Part shown: positions 34,187-42,800 of the stretch, piece by piece
Layout of the letters: every line of letters starts with the position of its first letter
Position numbering within the stretch: the first letter of the stretch is position 1
Assembly: GCA_035536915.1 (NCBI GenBank)
Contig: DATLNE010000039.1
Location: forward strand, 1 to 53,270
From: Acidimicrobiales bacterium
GTDB taxonomy: Bacteria > Actinomycetota > Acidimicrobiia > Acidimicrobiales > JAHWLA01
DNA: 53,270 nucleotides
Reading direction: 5' to 3'
Notes under the pieces: model-generated
Seen by the model: only the letters and a program-made list of their open reading frames with translations
The model's database searches: none
Told to the model about the DNA's origin: nothing
Position numbers and translations under genes: made by a program

Positions 34187-36007
34187 TCACGACGTGCGGC
34201 GGCAGCTATCGCGCCAGGTGCGGCCTCCGTCGACCGAACAACGGACTGGCGCTCCGAGCCCCGGCTTCCGTCCTTCGACCAGCGTCCCGTCGCCGAGCAC
34301 GACGATGCTCCAGTACGAATGATCCTCTTCGGCCACCAGCCGCCACGTGTCGCCCCGGTCGTCGGAGATGTACAGGCTGTTCGGCTTCCGCTGGAAGTAG
34401 CTCACGGCGCTGTAGATGCGCCCGTCGGGGGCGGCCTCGACAGCGATGAGCGAACGGGTGTCGGGTGCACCGGGGAACTCGACGGGCCGGAACGTCCGGC
34501 CACCGTCGTCGGACCGGTGCAGAGCCCGGTTCGTGCCGACGAGCACCGTGTCGGGGCCGCTCCATGCAAACTTCGTCCAGGTGGTGTCGAGCCCGCCTTC
34601 GATGACCCTGTCGCAGCGGCCGTGGGTGCAGGAGTACATGCTGTACTTCGCCACCAGCCCGGGCGGGCCCCCGACGGTGAGCTCGATGGTGGTGGCCAGC
34701 AGCCGTCCCTCACGGGCGAAGTCCGGACTGAAGGAAACCTGCCACGGCACCACGTTGGGGGGCAGCGGAAGATCAAGGGGACGGAGGACGGGGTCGCCGT
34801 CCACGTACTGCTTGGCGAGGGGTGCGGTGACTCCCGGCTCGACGCCGAAGAGGATCCTGGGGTCACCGTCGGAGAACAACGGCGACATCGTCGCCGCGCC
34901 GTTCAGCGTCGAGATGACGCGAAACGTCTGGCCCCCGTCGGTCGACACCGAGAACGACACGGGCGAGACCGAGAAAATCCTCGCGTCGCGGGGATACGCC
35001 GGCGGCAGCAGGATCTCTCCGAAGTCGCGGCCGATCGCCGGCAGCTGCCGCCAGGTGGAGCCACCGTCGGTCGACTTGAACAACACCGGGCACCGGACGT
35101 CGCAGTCGGTCTCGGCACCGGCGGCGAACATGGTCTTGTCTTCTTCGTACGACGGCGAGGGCGTGATGTCGGAGGCCCACCATTCGGTGGTGGTCGACGG
35201 AGTCGCCCCGGTGGCGTTGCCGCCGCCTGTCGATGTGATGCTCGCTCCGGGGGCAGGCGTTCGTGACGAAGCACCGCGGGCGGGCGCAGCGGTTGCGGAC
35301 GCCTCGGACTTCGACGGTGCGGCAACGTCCACCGATGGCGGAGCGGAGGGCAACTGCCCGGTCCCGGCCTCGGGGGTGAGCCAGGCGACGGTGGCGGCGA
35401 GGAGCGGAACGACGAGCGCGCCGAACGAATCCGACGAGCTTGTGAACCGCCAGGGCCAATGTGGCCAGAACCGGCGACCGAGAAAGGCGCCCGCCTGTCC
35501 GAGCGCTTGGTGGAGGCGGGTGCGAGCCCGATGGCGCCGCACCGCCTCCTTCACGCTTTCACGGCGCGAGACGGTGGTGACGGGATCGTCCAGCGTGCTC
35601 AGCAACGCGGCACGATCGGTCAACGAGAGCGACCGCATCGCCGCCGCCGTCTCGCGCCACCGCTGGCGTGCTTCGACGTGGCGGCCCAGGTCGTAGCGGT
35701 CAGGGCGCTCGGCGGGCACGACGCCGACGGGCAGCACTCGCGTCGAGGCCCGCTTGGCATCCATGGCCACGTTGCGGGCCACGATGTACGCCCATCGGCA
35801 GAAGTCGTCGACATCGGTGACGACGAGCCCGCGGCTCAGGGCGCGGGTGGCTGCTTCGGCAACCGCTTCCTCGGCGGTCTCGGCGTCGATCCCCTTGGCT
35901 CGAAGTGCGCCGACAAGCCGATCGCGCGCGACGGGCCAGAAGTCTTCGAGCAGAACTGGTGTGAGCACGGCCCCCGCAGTCCCGGCTCCAACTTCCTCCG
36001 ACTGCAT
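34187..36007 (-). CDS. Membrane-tethered ECF-sigma-like protein with external Asp-box propeller
   Basis: A 606-residue fusion. Residues 21-88 look like sigma region 2 (AEEAVAEAATRALSRG; DDFCRWAYIVARNVAMDAKR) and 121-172 like region 4 (AAMRSLSLTDRAALLSTL, then SVKEAVRRHRARTRLHQAL). One hydrophobic segment (196-211, FGALVVPLLAATVAWL) and a Ser/Thr/Pro linker lead to an external domain with five Asp-box motifs: STDGGSTW (312), STDGGQTF (355), SDDGGRTF (499), SDDRGDTW (548), SVDGGRTW (591). Asp boxes mark sialidase/BNR-type propellers. Sigma domain inside and propeller outside imply a sensor whose DNA-binding part is held at the membrane, perhaps released by proteolysis; this is inference. The sigma homology is convincing in pattern but diverged. 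Confidence 0.7.
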   Translation of the reverse strand: MQSEEVGAGTAGAVLTPVLLEDFWPVARDRLVGALRAKGIDAETAEEAVAEAATRALSRGLVVTDVDDFCRWAYIVARNVAMDAKRASTRVLPVGVVPAERPDRYDLGRHVEARQRWRETAAAMRSLSLTDRAALLSTLDDPVTTVSRRESVKEAVRRHRARTRLHQALGQAGAFLGRRFWPHWPWRFTSSSDSFGALVVPLLAATVAWLTPEAGTGQLPSAPPSVDVAAPSKSEASATAAPARGASSRTPAPGASITSTGGGNATGATPSTTTEWWASDITPSPSYEEDKTMFAAGAETDCDVRCPVLFKSTDGGSTWRQLPAIGRDFGEILLPPAYPRDARIFSVSPVSFSVSTDGGQTFRVISTLNGAATMSPLFSDGDPRILFGVEPGVTAPLAKQYVDGDPVLRPLDLPLPPNVVPWQVSFSPDFAREGRLLATTIELTVGGPPGLVAKYSMYSCTHGRCDRVIEGGLDTTWTKFAWSGPDTVLVGTNRALHRSDDGGRTFRPVEFPGAPDTRSLIAVEAAPDGRIYSAVSYFQRKPNSLYISDDRGDTWRLVAEEDHSYWSIVVLGDGTLVEGRKPGLGAPVRCSVDGGRTWRDSCRRTS

Positions 36008-36220
36008 GTCAGACAGTGTTCGGGGGGTGGCCCGCCTTTCCCTCCTCTTTTTGGAAGCTCAAGAGCACCGTAAGGGAAGGGCCTCCTCGCGCACTAGTAG
36101 ATGTCGTAGCCCTCGGGCCGGATCGCCCCCCGTTCCTGTCCGAGGGCTCCTTCTCGCGCCCGCCGCGCGCTGTACGCAGGGCGCCGGTGCCGATCTCGGA
36201 TGGCGGTGCACGCCCCCCGG

Positions 36221-36226
36221 TACGGT
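36221..36226 (+). promoter_or_regulatory. Candidate -10 box of tRNA-Arg
   Basis: TACGGT fits TANNNT and lies 14 bases before the mature tRNA 5' end. The -35 region is not distinct. Confidence 0.35.
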
Positions 36227-36240
36227 GGTGGCCTGTCCCG

Positions 36241-36314
36241 GCCCCGGTAGCTCAGCTGGACAGAGCGACGGACTTCTAATCCGTTGGTCGCAGGTTCGAG
36301 TCCTGCTCGGGGCG
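36241..36314 (+). tRNA. tRNA-Arg(TCT)
   Basis: A full cloverleaf: acceptor GCCCCGG with TCGGGGC, D-arm GCTC-AGCTGGACA-GAGC, anticodon arm ACGGA-CTTCTAA-TCCGT with anticodon TCT, T-arm GCAGG-TTCGAGT-CCTGC. The encoded discriminator is G and CCA is not encoded. It borders the decayed end of the immunity array. Confidence 0.95.
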
Positions 36315-36355
36315 CAGTCCCAGATCCCACGACATAGGCGACATCTGTGTCAGGA

Positions 36356-36389
36356 CACAGGAGACACCCGAGCCGAGGAGTCTCCTGTG
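36356..36389. terminator. Hairpin between tRNA-Arg and the immunity array
   Basis: CACAGGAGAC (36356-36365) and GTCTCCTGTG (36380-36389) are perfect inverted repeats with a 14-base loop. It could end transcription of the tRNA from the left, the immunity array from the right, or both. No T-run is present on either side. Confidence 0.45.
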
Positions 36390-36634
36390 GACATGCGGCA
36401 GTACCTGGTCGAGGCGCAGTGGCCGCCAGCTTGTCGACGGTCTCGCCGGCACGGGCCCAGTCGCCGAGCCCGAACCCGATCGGCGCACAGGTCGCGGAGC
36501 TCGTCGATCTGCTCTGTGGTCAACCGGTGCGTGACCTCGACCGAGATGGTTTCGGACGCACGTCGCGTCGCCGGTTCCATCGGCAGGACGCTGAGCATGT
36601 AGCAGCGTTCACCGACGGTGAGTCGGGTCGTCAC
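36390..36634 (-). pseudogene. Decayed immunity-like gene next to tRNA-Arg
   Basis: From a GTG overlapping the previous stop (GTGA) the frame reads TTRLTVGERCYMLSVLPMEP and SVEVTHRLTTEQIDELRDLC, then turns Arg-rich. A shift of one base at about 36480 restores a sensible continuation (IGFGLGDWARAGETVDKLAA), which then runs into the tRNA without a stop. I read this as a frameshifted and truncated gene at the end of the array. The reconstructed protein has no family I know. Confidence 0.5.
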
Positions 36635-36882
36635 AGCTGATCGACTATCGCGATGACGTCGACGTCGTGCTGGGCGAGTTCCAGCCAACGTCGCATGACA
36701 ACCACGGGGACGGGCCCTGCGAGTGTGATCCGACCCCGCCGGTCAGGACCCACGCGGATGATCCCCACCAGGCCACCTTCGGTAGCGTGCAGGTCGTAGC
36801 ATTCGAGAACGATGTCGTCGCCTGTCGATTCAGACAATGCCCCGAACTCGAATAGGTGGCCGTCAGCCTCGAAGTAATCCAT
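36631..36882 (-). CDS. Small immunity-like protein, 83 aa
   Basis: A compact acidic protein (MDYFEADGHLFEFGALSEST, IVLECYDLHATEGGLVGIIR, VVMRRWLELAQHDVDVIAIV). Ends with GTGA overlap to the decayed gene after it. Size, acidity and position in an array behind an RHS toxin suggest an immunity protein; no family recognised. Confidence 0.5.
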   Translation of the reverse strand: MDYFEADGHLFEFGALSESTGDDIVLECYDLHATEGGLVGIIRVGPDRRGRITLAGPVPVVVMRRWLELAQHDVDVIAIVDQL

Positions 36883-36891
36883 CAGTGCCCG

Positions 36892-37290
36892 TCACTCTGG
36901 CGGAGTTTCCTCAACGTAAACGTCGAACGTTATGGAGCTCTTGGCTCGGTGAAGCACGGCGAGTGACTCGACATCCAGTTCGAACAGCGAGCCCATGCTA
37001 CGGCCCTCGGCCATGACCACGAGGTCGTACTCGACATCGTCGGGCACGCCGTGGGCAAGGCGATCGAACAGCGGGGCGAGGGCCGTCACGTGGTCGTGAA
37101 ACGTTCCGTCCTCGACGCCGGACTCGTATCTCCAGGTCGACAGCGTGCGGACTGGACCGTCGGGATTGCGGCTGCTCACGGGGGCACCCCGCTCCATGCA
37201 GCGAGTCGGCTCCGCGCCCACCAGAGCCGACAACTCCTTGCATGAGCGCTGTGCTGACTGGAGACGCAAGGCGGCCCGCAGGATCGTCAT
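36892..37290 (-). CDS. DUF4279-like protein, probable immunity protein
   Basis: A 132-residue protein with an early Leu-rich strand and the LVGAEPTRCMERGAPV segment, a central TWRYESG, and a helix LAPLFDRLAHGVPDDV, in the order seen in DUF4279 proteins, a family common among toxin-immunity arrays. Its ATG overlaps the upstream stop (ATGA). The cognate toxin is not present among the intact genes here. Confidence 0.55.
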   Translation of the reverse strand: MTILRAALRLQSAQRSCKELSALVGAEPTRCMERGAPVSSRNPDGPVRTLSTWRYESGVEDGTFHDHVTALAPLFDRLAHGVPDDVEYDLVVMAEGRSMGSLFELDVESLAVLHRAKSSITFDVYVEETPPE

Positions 37291-37538
37291 CGTTCTCCCT
37301 GAGTCGGAGCGGCGTCGCGCGTCTCCTTGAGGCGCGACACCACGACCGTGTAACGAGAGCTCTTCCCCTGCTTGAGCTCGTTGAGCCGTTCAGCTTCGGC
37401 GTCCGCCTTAGCTTCGGTGTAGAAGGCCGAGACGAGCGACAGGTGATCTTCGATTCGTTCTGACGTGCAGTAGTCGTCGATGCGCACGACGACAAAGATG
37501 TGGGTGATCCCGCGGCGAGGGTTCGGGGGCGTCGTCAT
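37287..37538 (-). CDS. Small protein of the immunity array, 83 aa
   Basis: Begins MTTPPNPRRG, then a beta strand (ITHIFVVVRIDDYC), a helix rich in Ala/Glu (YTEAKADAEAERLNELKQG) and a final strand (SRYTVVVSRLKE). This beta-alpha-beta outline occurs in many small orphan immunity proteins. Coupled to the DUF4279-like gene by ATGA. Confidence 0.5.
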   Translation of the reverse strand: MTTPPNPRRGITHIFVVVRIDDYCTSERIEDHLSLVSAFYTEAKADAEAERLNELKQGKSSRYTVVVSRLKETRDAAPTQGER

Positions 37539-37553
37539 CGGGTGTTTGTCAGG

Positions 37554-38153
37554 TCACTCATTCGACTCCAAGCCCTCCCTGGCCACGCGACGAACTTCCT
37601 CGGAGGGGTCGTCGACACGAAGCTCGGACAGGCGGGCTTCAATCCGGGGATCCCTCGACTCGTTCCACCAGGCCCCCAACTCGAAGACGGCGGACCACCT
37701 CACGTCCGTGTTGGGGTCATGCGACAGCTCGAGGAGGAGATCGGCGACCTCATCGAAGCGTTCGGCGCACCCGCTGAGTCCGTCCGGGACGGCGTACCGA
37801 ACCCTCGGGCTCGGGTGGTGGGCCAACTCGCGGAGCTTGGCTATCGCTGCCTTCGAACCCGTATGGCCAAGCCCGAACACCAGCCACCGCATCACCTTGG
37901 GCTCGGCTTCCTCGGACAGCACCTGCAGCACCTCGGCGAGGCGCCGCTCGGCGGGCATGGTGGCCTCGGAAAGCAGCCGAGCGTGAAGCTGCCTCTCATC
38001 GACCGTGCCGTCCCGTAGAAAGCGAGCCTCGTCAAGGAGAGGCTCGAAATCGACGGCTGTCGTCAGCTGGTACAGCGCCGGGTTCGGCCCTGTGAAACCT
38101 GTTTCCTCCTCGTGCTCCTGCAGGCGCAGGGCCTCGGACAAGAGATCTCTCAC
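37554..38153 (-). CDS. HEAT-repeat immunity-like protein
   Basis: A 199-residue protein from GTG with a GGTGGGGGTAG leader. Residues 60-199 form about four HEAT-like helical pairs (VMRWLVFGLGHTGSKAAIAK; LRELAHHPSPRVRYAVPDGL; LLLELSHDPNTDVRWSAVFE; LSELRVDDPSEEVRRVAREG). Proteins of this design occur as immunity factors in toxin arrays. The first 39 codons are duplicated, degenerate, at 39214-39326, fused to a HINT remnant. Confidence 0.65.
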   Translation of the reverse strand: MRDLLSEALRLQEHEEETGFTGPNPALYQLTTAVDFEPLLDEARFLRDGTVDERQLHARLLSEATMPAERRLAEVLQVLSEEAEPKVMRWLVFGLGHTGSKAAIAKLRELAHHPSPRVRYAVPDGLSGCAERFDEVADLLLELSHDPNTDVRWSAVFELGAWWNESRDPRIEARLSELRVDDPSEEVRRVAREGLESNE

Positions 38154-38214
38154 CTACCCCCACCTCCACCGCGACCGCGCCTGTCGGCTCATCGAAGATG
38201 GGTGCGATCCCGCG

Positions 38215-38501
38215 TCAGCAGTGAGACCGCACCCATGTCGAGCTCGTGGTTGCCCGCTCAGCTTCCTCGTTCGGCGCCAAGTCGAGGACATCTTCGAGTG
38301 ACGCGTCTTGGTCGACGAGATGGCCGAGCCCGACAACCGGAACGCCACGGCGTCGTCAGGATGATCGTCGGCACCACAAAGGAAGCACCAGTCGCCCTCC
38401 GGCCGAGTCACGTACAGGACGGGGCGTTGAGCGTCGAACACGTGCGTGCAGACGTAGCTCTTCGTGTGACAATTCAGCCGCCCGGGGGCCGGTCCACTCA
38501 T
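38215..38501 (-). pseudogene. Frameshifted immunity-type gene
   Basis: The first frame gives MSGPAPGRLNCHTKSYVCTH, VFDAQRPVLYVTRPEGDWCF and LCGADDHPDDAVAF; a one-base shift near 38340 continues with VVGLGHLVDQDASLEDVLDL and ends TTSSTWVRSHC with a stop at 38215. Together the halves make a coherent protein of about 95 residues similar to small DUF proteins of immunity clusters. A real mutation or a single sequencing error would both explain it. Confidence 0.65.
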
Positions 38502-38640
38502 CACGACGCACCCTAGTTTCAGGTACCTCAGATTGCGGCCACAATGGCGCGCAGCTGGTCAAGGCGTTCAGCCTGACCGATGAACGCCTTCGTTCGTCGA
38601 TGCGGAGTCCTCGGGCGCGCCGGTCTCGGGCAACGTGGGG

Positions 38641-38862
38641 TCATACGCTGCATACCGTGTGCACGACGCTCGCCGGTATTCGGAAGACACAGATCTCGAA
38701 ACGGGGACTTCCTTGGATAAGCAGCATGAACCTATAGAGACCCTCCTCAACATAGAACGAATGGGCGAGAATGGACGCTCTCTCCCCGCTCGTGAGCGTG
38801 ATCTCAAATGTCCCGGCGTGGGGGCAGAGGCGTAAGTCTTCTGGCAACGGATCCGGATTCAT
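38641..38862 (-). CDS. Immunity gene of the orphan toxin tail
   Basis: A 73-residue protein whose ATG overlaps the stop of the orphan toxin (TGATG), the arrangement expected for a toxin and its cognate immunity gene. It reads MNPDPLPEDLRLCPHAGTFE, ITLTSGERASILAHSFYVEE, GLYRFMLLIQGSPRFEICVF. The end (VVHTVCSV) is abrupt and may be truncated. No family recognised. Confidence 0.55.
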   Translation of the reverse strand: MNPDPLPEDLRLCPHAGTFEITLTSGERASILAHSFYVEEGLYRFMLLIQGSPRFEICVFRIPASVVHTVCSV

Positions 38863-39213
38863 CAATCCAATCCTAGATACTGTCGGCCCTTGCTGATCGC
38901 CCGCTCGACGACCGGATCGCCTTCGAGTTGCTTCTTCAGGTTGCGCGGCATGCCCACAAGACTCTCCGGCATCGAAGTCGTAGAGGCACTTTCCACCCGA
39001 GCGGTCCTGGAGGTGGAGCTGCCCCGGCCGTACGACCGGTGCGGGGTTCTCGGCGTCAATGCGCCACCCCTTTCCGGTTTCGAGGGTACGGCTCGTCGCC
39101 TGGGACCGCGAGCCCCGAGCATGCACGCGTTGGAACCCTCGTTGTGAACGAGGACGTCATCCTCACCCGCGCCCACGAAGTAGGTGTGGATGCCGTCGAC
39201 GGTCAGATTGACG
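38862..39213 (-). pseudogene. Orphan toxin module: HINT end plus toxin tail, frameshifted
   Basis: The first frame reads NLTVDGIHTYFVGAGEDDVL and VHNEG, nearly the same as the HINT end of the RHS protein at 40075-40144. A second frame then gives a coherent toxin-like piece (TLETGKGWRIDAENPAP, VRPGQLHLQDRSGGKCLYDF), and near 38965 sense returns to the first frame (GMPRNLKKQLEGDPVVERAI, SKGRQYLGLD). So at least two frameshifts break the gene, compensating each other. It lacks the RHS body. It is probably a displaced C-terminal tip left by an earlier toxin replacement. Confidence 0.75.
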
Positions 39214-39326
39214 AGAGGCTCAAAATCGCGACCCTGTCATCAGCTAATTCAGCGCCGGGTTCGGCCGCGAAACCGGTTTCCTCCTCGTGTCCTGCAGGCG
39301 CACGGCCTCGGACAAGAGGTCTTTCA
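39214..39326 (-). pseudogene. Duplicated 5' piece of the HEAT gene fused to the HINT remnant
   Basis: This stretch matches 38037-38153, the first 39 codons of the HEAT-repeat gene, with scattered substitutions and small indels (MKDLLSEAVRLQ versus VRDLLSEALRLQ), and then runs directly into the orphan HINT tail at 39209. It contains in-frame stops. The junction shows that recombination joined an immunity gene start to a toxin gene end. Confidence 0.75.
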
Positions 39327-39397
39327 TCTGCGTCATCCGCTCCCAGGCGTTGAGACCCGCTTCTCATCTGCGACAACTCCGAGCGGACGCTGGTGCG

Positions 39398-39811
39398 TCA
39401 GATCGCCGCCACGATGGCGCGCAGCCCGTCGAGGCGGTCGCCTTCGCTGATTAGCGCCTCCATCCGGGCGAAGTCCTCGGCGAGGTCTATAGCGCCGAGG
39501 AGGAGCCGTCGGACCTCTTGGTCTGGTTCGCCCTCTGGCGCGCCCTCGGGAATCGCCACCTGCACCATGAGGGTCCGTTCCTTTCGGGAGAACCGCCCGC
39601 TTCGGATGCCCTCGAACTCCGGTGTGAAGTCTCTTCCCGCTGGGACGTGGAATACAACATTCACGTTAAAAGGCGATGAATATGAGTCGCGGACCTCAGC
39701 GACTCGCCTCATGGCGTTGTCGATCGCCGTCGTCCAGGCCTTGTTGGACACGACGCCGGACACCGCTCCTATAGACAAGGCCTCCATGGACACACCATCA
39801 ATGCCGGTCAT
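39398..39811 (-). CDS. Immunity protein for the RHS toxin
   Basis: A 137-residue protein starting at an ATG that overlaps the RHS stop (ATGA), so translation is coupled as expected for cognate immunity. It reads MTGIDGVSMEALSIGAVSGV, then a strand-rich middle (FNVNVVFHVPAGRDFTPEF, TLMVQVAIPEGAPEGEPD) and a long helix (VRRLLLGAIDLAEDFARMEA). No known family. It would block the GIY-YIG-like tip. Confidence 0.7.
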   Translation of the reverse strand: MTGIDGVSMEALSIGAVSGVVSNKAWTTAIDNAMRRVAEVRDSYSSPFNVNVVFHVPAGRDFTPEFEGIRSGRFSRKERTLMVQVAIPEGAPEGEPDQEVRRLLLGAIDLAEDFARMEALISEGDRLDGLRAIVAAI

Positions 39812-42800
39812 GTCGCTGCTCCCGCCCACCTCTCAAAGTTCAACGGCCCCGGGTCCATTTCGACGATGATACGCTCGTAGCCGAGGATGTCGGACCGGTT
39901 TCCCGCGGTAAGGATCCTCATATTCTTGTCCTTCATAAACCCCTTGGTGTAGCGGCCAGCTGGGTTGCTGGTGATCCCGGTCTTCAGATAGTTCCCTGCC
40001 TTGTCCTCGAGGCGGTAGAGGTACGTCAGCTTGGGGCTGTTCCGGGAGTTGCCGTGGATGGGGCATGACGCCGTGTTGTGGACGAGGATGTCATCCTCTC
40101 CCACGCCGACGAAGTAGGTGGGGATGCCGTCGACCGTGAGGTTGAAGGCCCTCGTGCGGAGCGCGGATCGGACCTTGATGCCGCCGACGGGGACGAGTTC
40201 GCCCTGCGCCGTGCGCACGAGATCGCCGGTATCGAGCGCCGCCGCCTCCTGCCACTCCTCGTCGGTGGCGTTCCAGAAGGGATGGTCTTCGGTGGTGGTG
40301 ACGAGGTCGTTGTCGATCTCAAGGTCGATGACGGTGTCGTCGTGCTCCCACAGGTGCGTGACACGCCGCGCTCCTCGTTCACCCGTCTCGGGGTCCTCGG
40401 CCAGCACGTCGTCGCCCACCCGGACCTCGGAGATCGCCTTGCGGGTGCCGTCGGCCATCAGGACCGACGTGGCGGCCCCGAACGAACAGGCTCCTGCGGC
40501 TTTGGCGCTCACCGTCGCCGCTCGCCGCGCTGTCGCCGCCTGTTTCGCCGCCGCCGCTGCCCTGGCCGCCGCCGCCTTGGCCGCCGCTGCCGCCTTGGCC
40601 GCCGCTGCGCCAGTCGCTCCTTCGATGGCACCTGAGATGGCGCCCTTGACGGCGGCTCGCGCCAGCCCGCGCAACGATTTGTTTTTGGCGTTCGCCATGT
40701 AGTTGGCCGCACCGAGCGCGCCGCCGATAGCTGCCCCGGCCAGGATCAGGCACCCGACGCCGCCGGTGCCGGCGCAGAAGGCGGCGGCGGCCATGCCGGT
40801 CGCGATACCGCGCACGACGCTGTTCCTGAGCAGTCCCTTGCCGAACTTGGCCGCCTTCTTGAGCAGTCCCCACCGATGGCCGTCGTCGATGAGCCCGGCC
40901 GGGTTGGCTCCCGCATACAGGTACCGGTTGCCGGTCAACGGGTCGAGGGCAAGGTCCATGTTCGCCGCCGCCGCCACGTACGAGTCGGCGCCCACGAACC
41001 GGTTGATGCCGGGATCGAGCAGGCGGGCTCCCAGGTTGTATGCACCGGTAGCCGGGTCACGCGGTGCCATCTGGAACCGCAGCCGGGAGTCCCACTGCGA
41101 CGAGCCCACCTTGGTGAGGCCCTTCTTCTCCTTGCCGTAGGCGTCGTAGTTGTAGACGGCCACGACGTTCTGGGCGCCGTCGAGCTGCTGGGTCAGGTTC
41201 CCGCGGGGGTCGTCGACGTAGTACGACCGGCTGCCGTCCTTGTCCTGGGCGACCGGCTCGCCTGTCGAGTCGAGCACGTAGCGGGTCTGCACTGCCCCGA
41301 CCCCGTCGGTCTCCAGTACCGCCTGCTCGGACGTGCCGTCATGGAAGAACAACGTCGTGCCGGGTGCCGCTCCGCTGTGGTCGACCCGTCGCACCATCCG
41401 CCCGAGGGCGTCGTAGGCGTACTCGACCTTCGACGCGGGCTCGGTCGCCACCACCGCGATCGGATGCGACGCCGCGTCGTAGCTGAAGGTGCGTGTGGGT
41501 TGGCTCGTCGCCGTCCTCGGCGAGTCGTCTGTCGAGACCAGCGTCGATGTCCGCGTCATTGTCTCGGCCGCCTGGTTCCCCAGGTGGTCGTAGCTGTACG
41601 TGGCCGCCTCGTTGGTGGTCGTTGTCTCGTTCTGCTCCTTGTCTTCCTCGACCTCGGTGGTCGTCCTGCGCGTCAACCGGTTCTTGGCGTAGGAGAACGT
41701 CGACTCGTCGTCCTGCAGCGTGTTGCCGCCGTCGTCGAGCGGGTACGACACCGTCTTCGCCTCGAACGGGTGCTTCGCCGCGTTGAGCCTGCCTAGCGAG
41801 TCGTAGGAGTAGGTGCCCGTCCCCGCAGTGAGCGGGTCGGGGGCGGCATCGGCCGTCAGCTTCCGCTGCGTGACCGTCTCCGACGTGCGGTTGTCGTCCT
41901 CGTCGTAGGCAATGCCCGTCCACGCCGAGAGCTGCGTCATCGTCGTGTCCTGCTTGCGGTAGATCCTCGACGCCAGCCGGTCGGACGGGTCGAAGAGCTG
42001 CTCCATGAGGACGGTGTTCGGCAACGTCGTCTGCTTCAGCAGGCCGTTCTCGAAAAAGTCGTTGGTGAAGCTGCCCAGGTTCCCCCACGGCGTCACCGTC
42101 TTCTCAAAGCCGTTGACGGTGTAGCCGTAGCTGGTGGTCAAGCCGTCTGTCGTGCGAGATGCCGGCAACCCGTCGGCCTGGTAGGCGTACGAACCGGCCT
42201 TGGTGTGGGCTACGCCGCCCGCGTCGTGGATCGTCTCGCTGTACGACGAGACCGCGTACGCCTGGTCATAGGCCAGTGACAGCGACGCCACCGGGGCACC
42301 GCCGAGTGTCGCCGACGCCGACGTCATGTTGCCGACGTTGTCGTACCCGAAGGTCGACTGGTGCGTGGGCAGGTTCAGGCCCGTCGCCGTCCTCGACAAC
42401 AGCGCGCCGTCGCTGCGATAGGTCTGCTCGACGGTTCGCTCGATGCCACCGTCGTACCGGTCGTAGCGGTAGCGCTGCCTGCCCTCGGGGTCGTAGACGT
42501 AGTGGGTGGTGTGCGAGCCGTCGGACGGGTCGGTTTCCGACTCGATCTCGTTGCGCTTCGTGTACGAGTACGTAGTGGTGAGCTGCCCGCCCTGGCCTTC
42601 CGGCTGGGTGAGCGTCATCAAGTTCCCGACCGGGTCGTACGTGCGCGACGACTGGCGTCCCTGGGCATCGATGCTGCGAAGCATGCGGCCCGCCTTGTCG
42701 TACACGAAGCTCGTCACCTGGCCCTTGGCCGTCTTGGTGGAAAGCACCTCGCCGTGCAGGCTGTAGGTCATCGTCGTCGGGTTGGAGTGGCCCGACTCGG

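Noticed and set aside
36276-36488. Minus-strand frame ending in EQDSNLRPTD
   Set aside because: This is the well-known spurious translation of the antisense of a tRNA gene.
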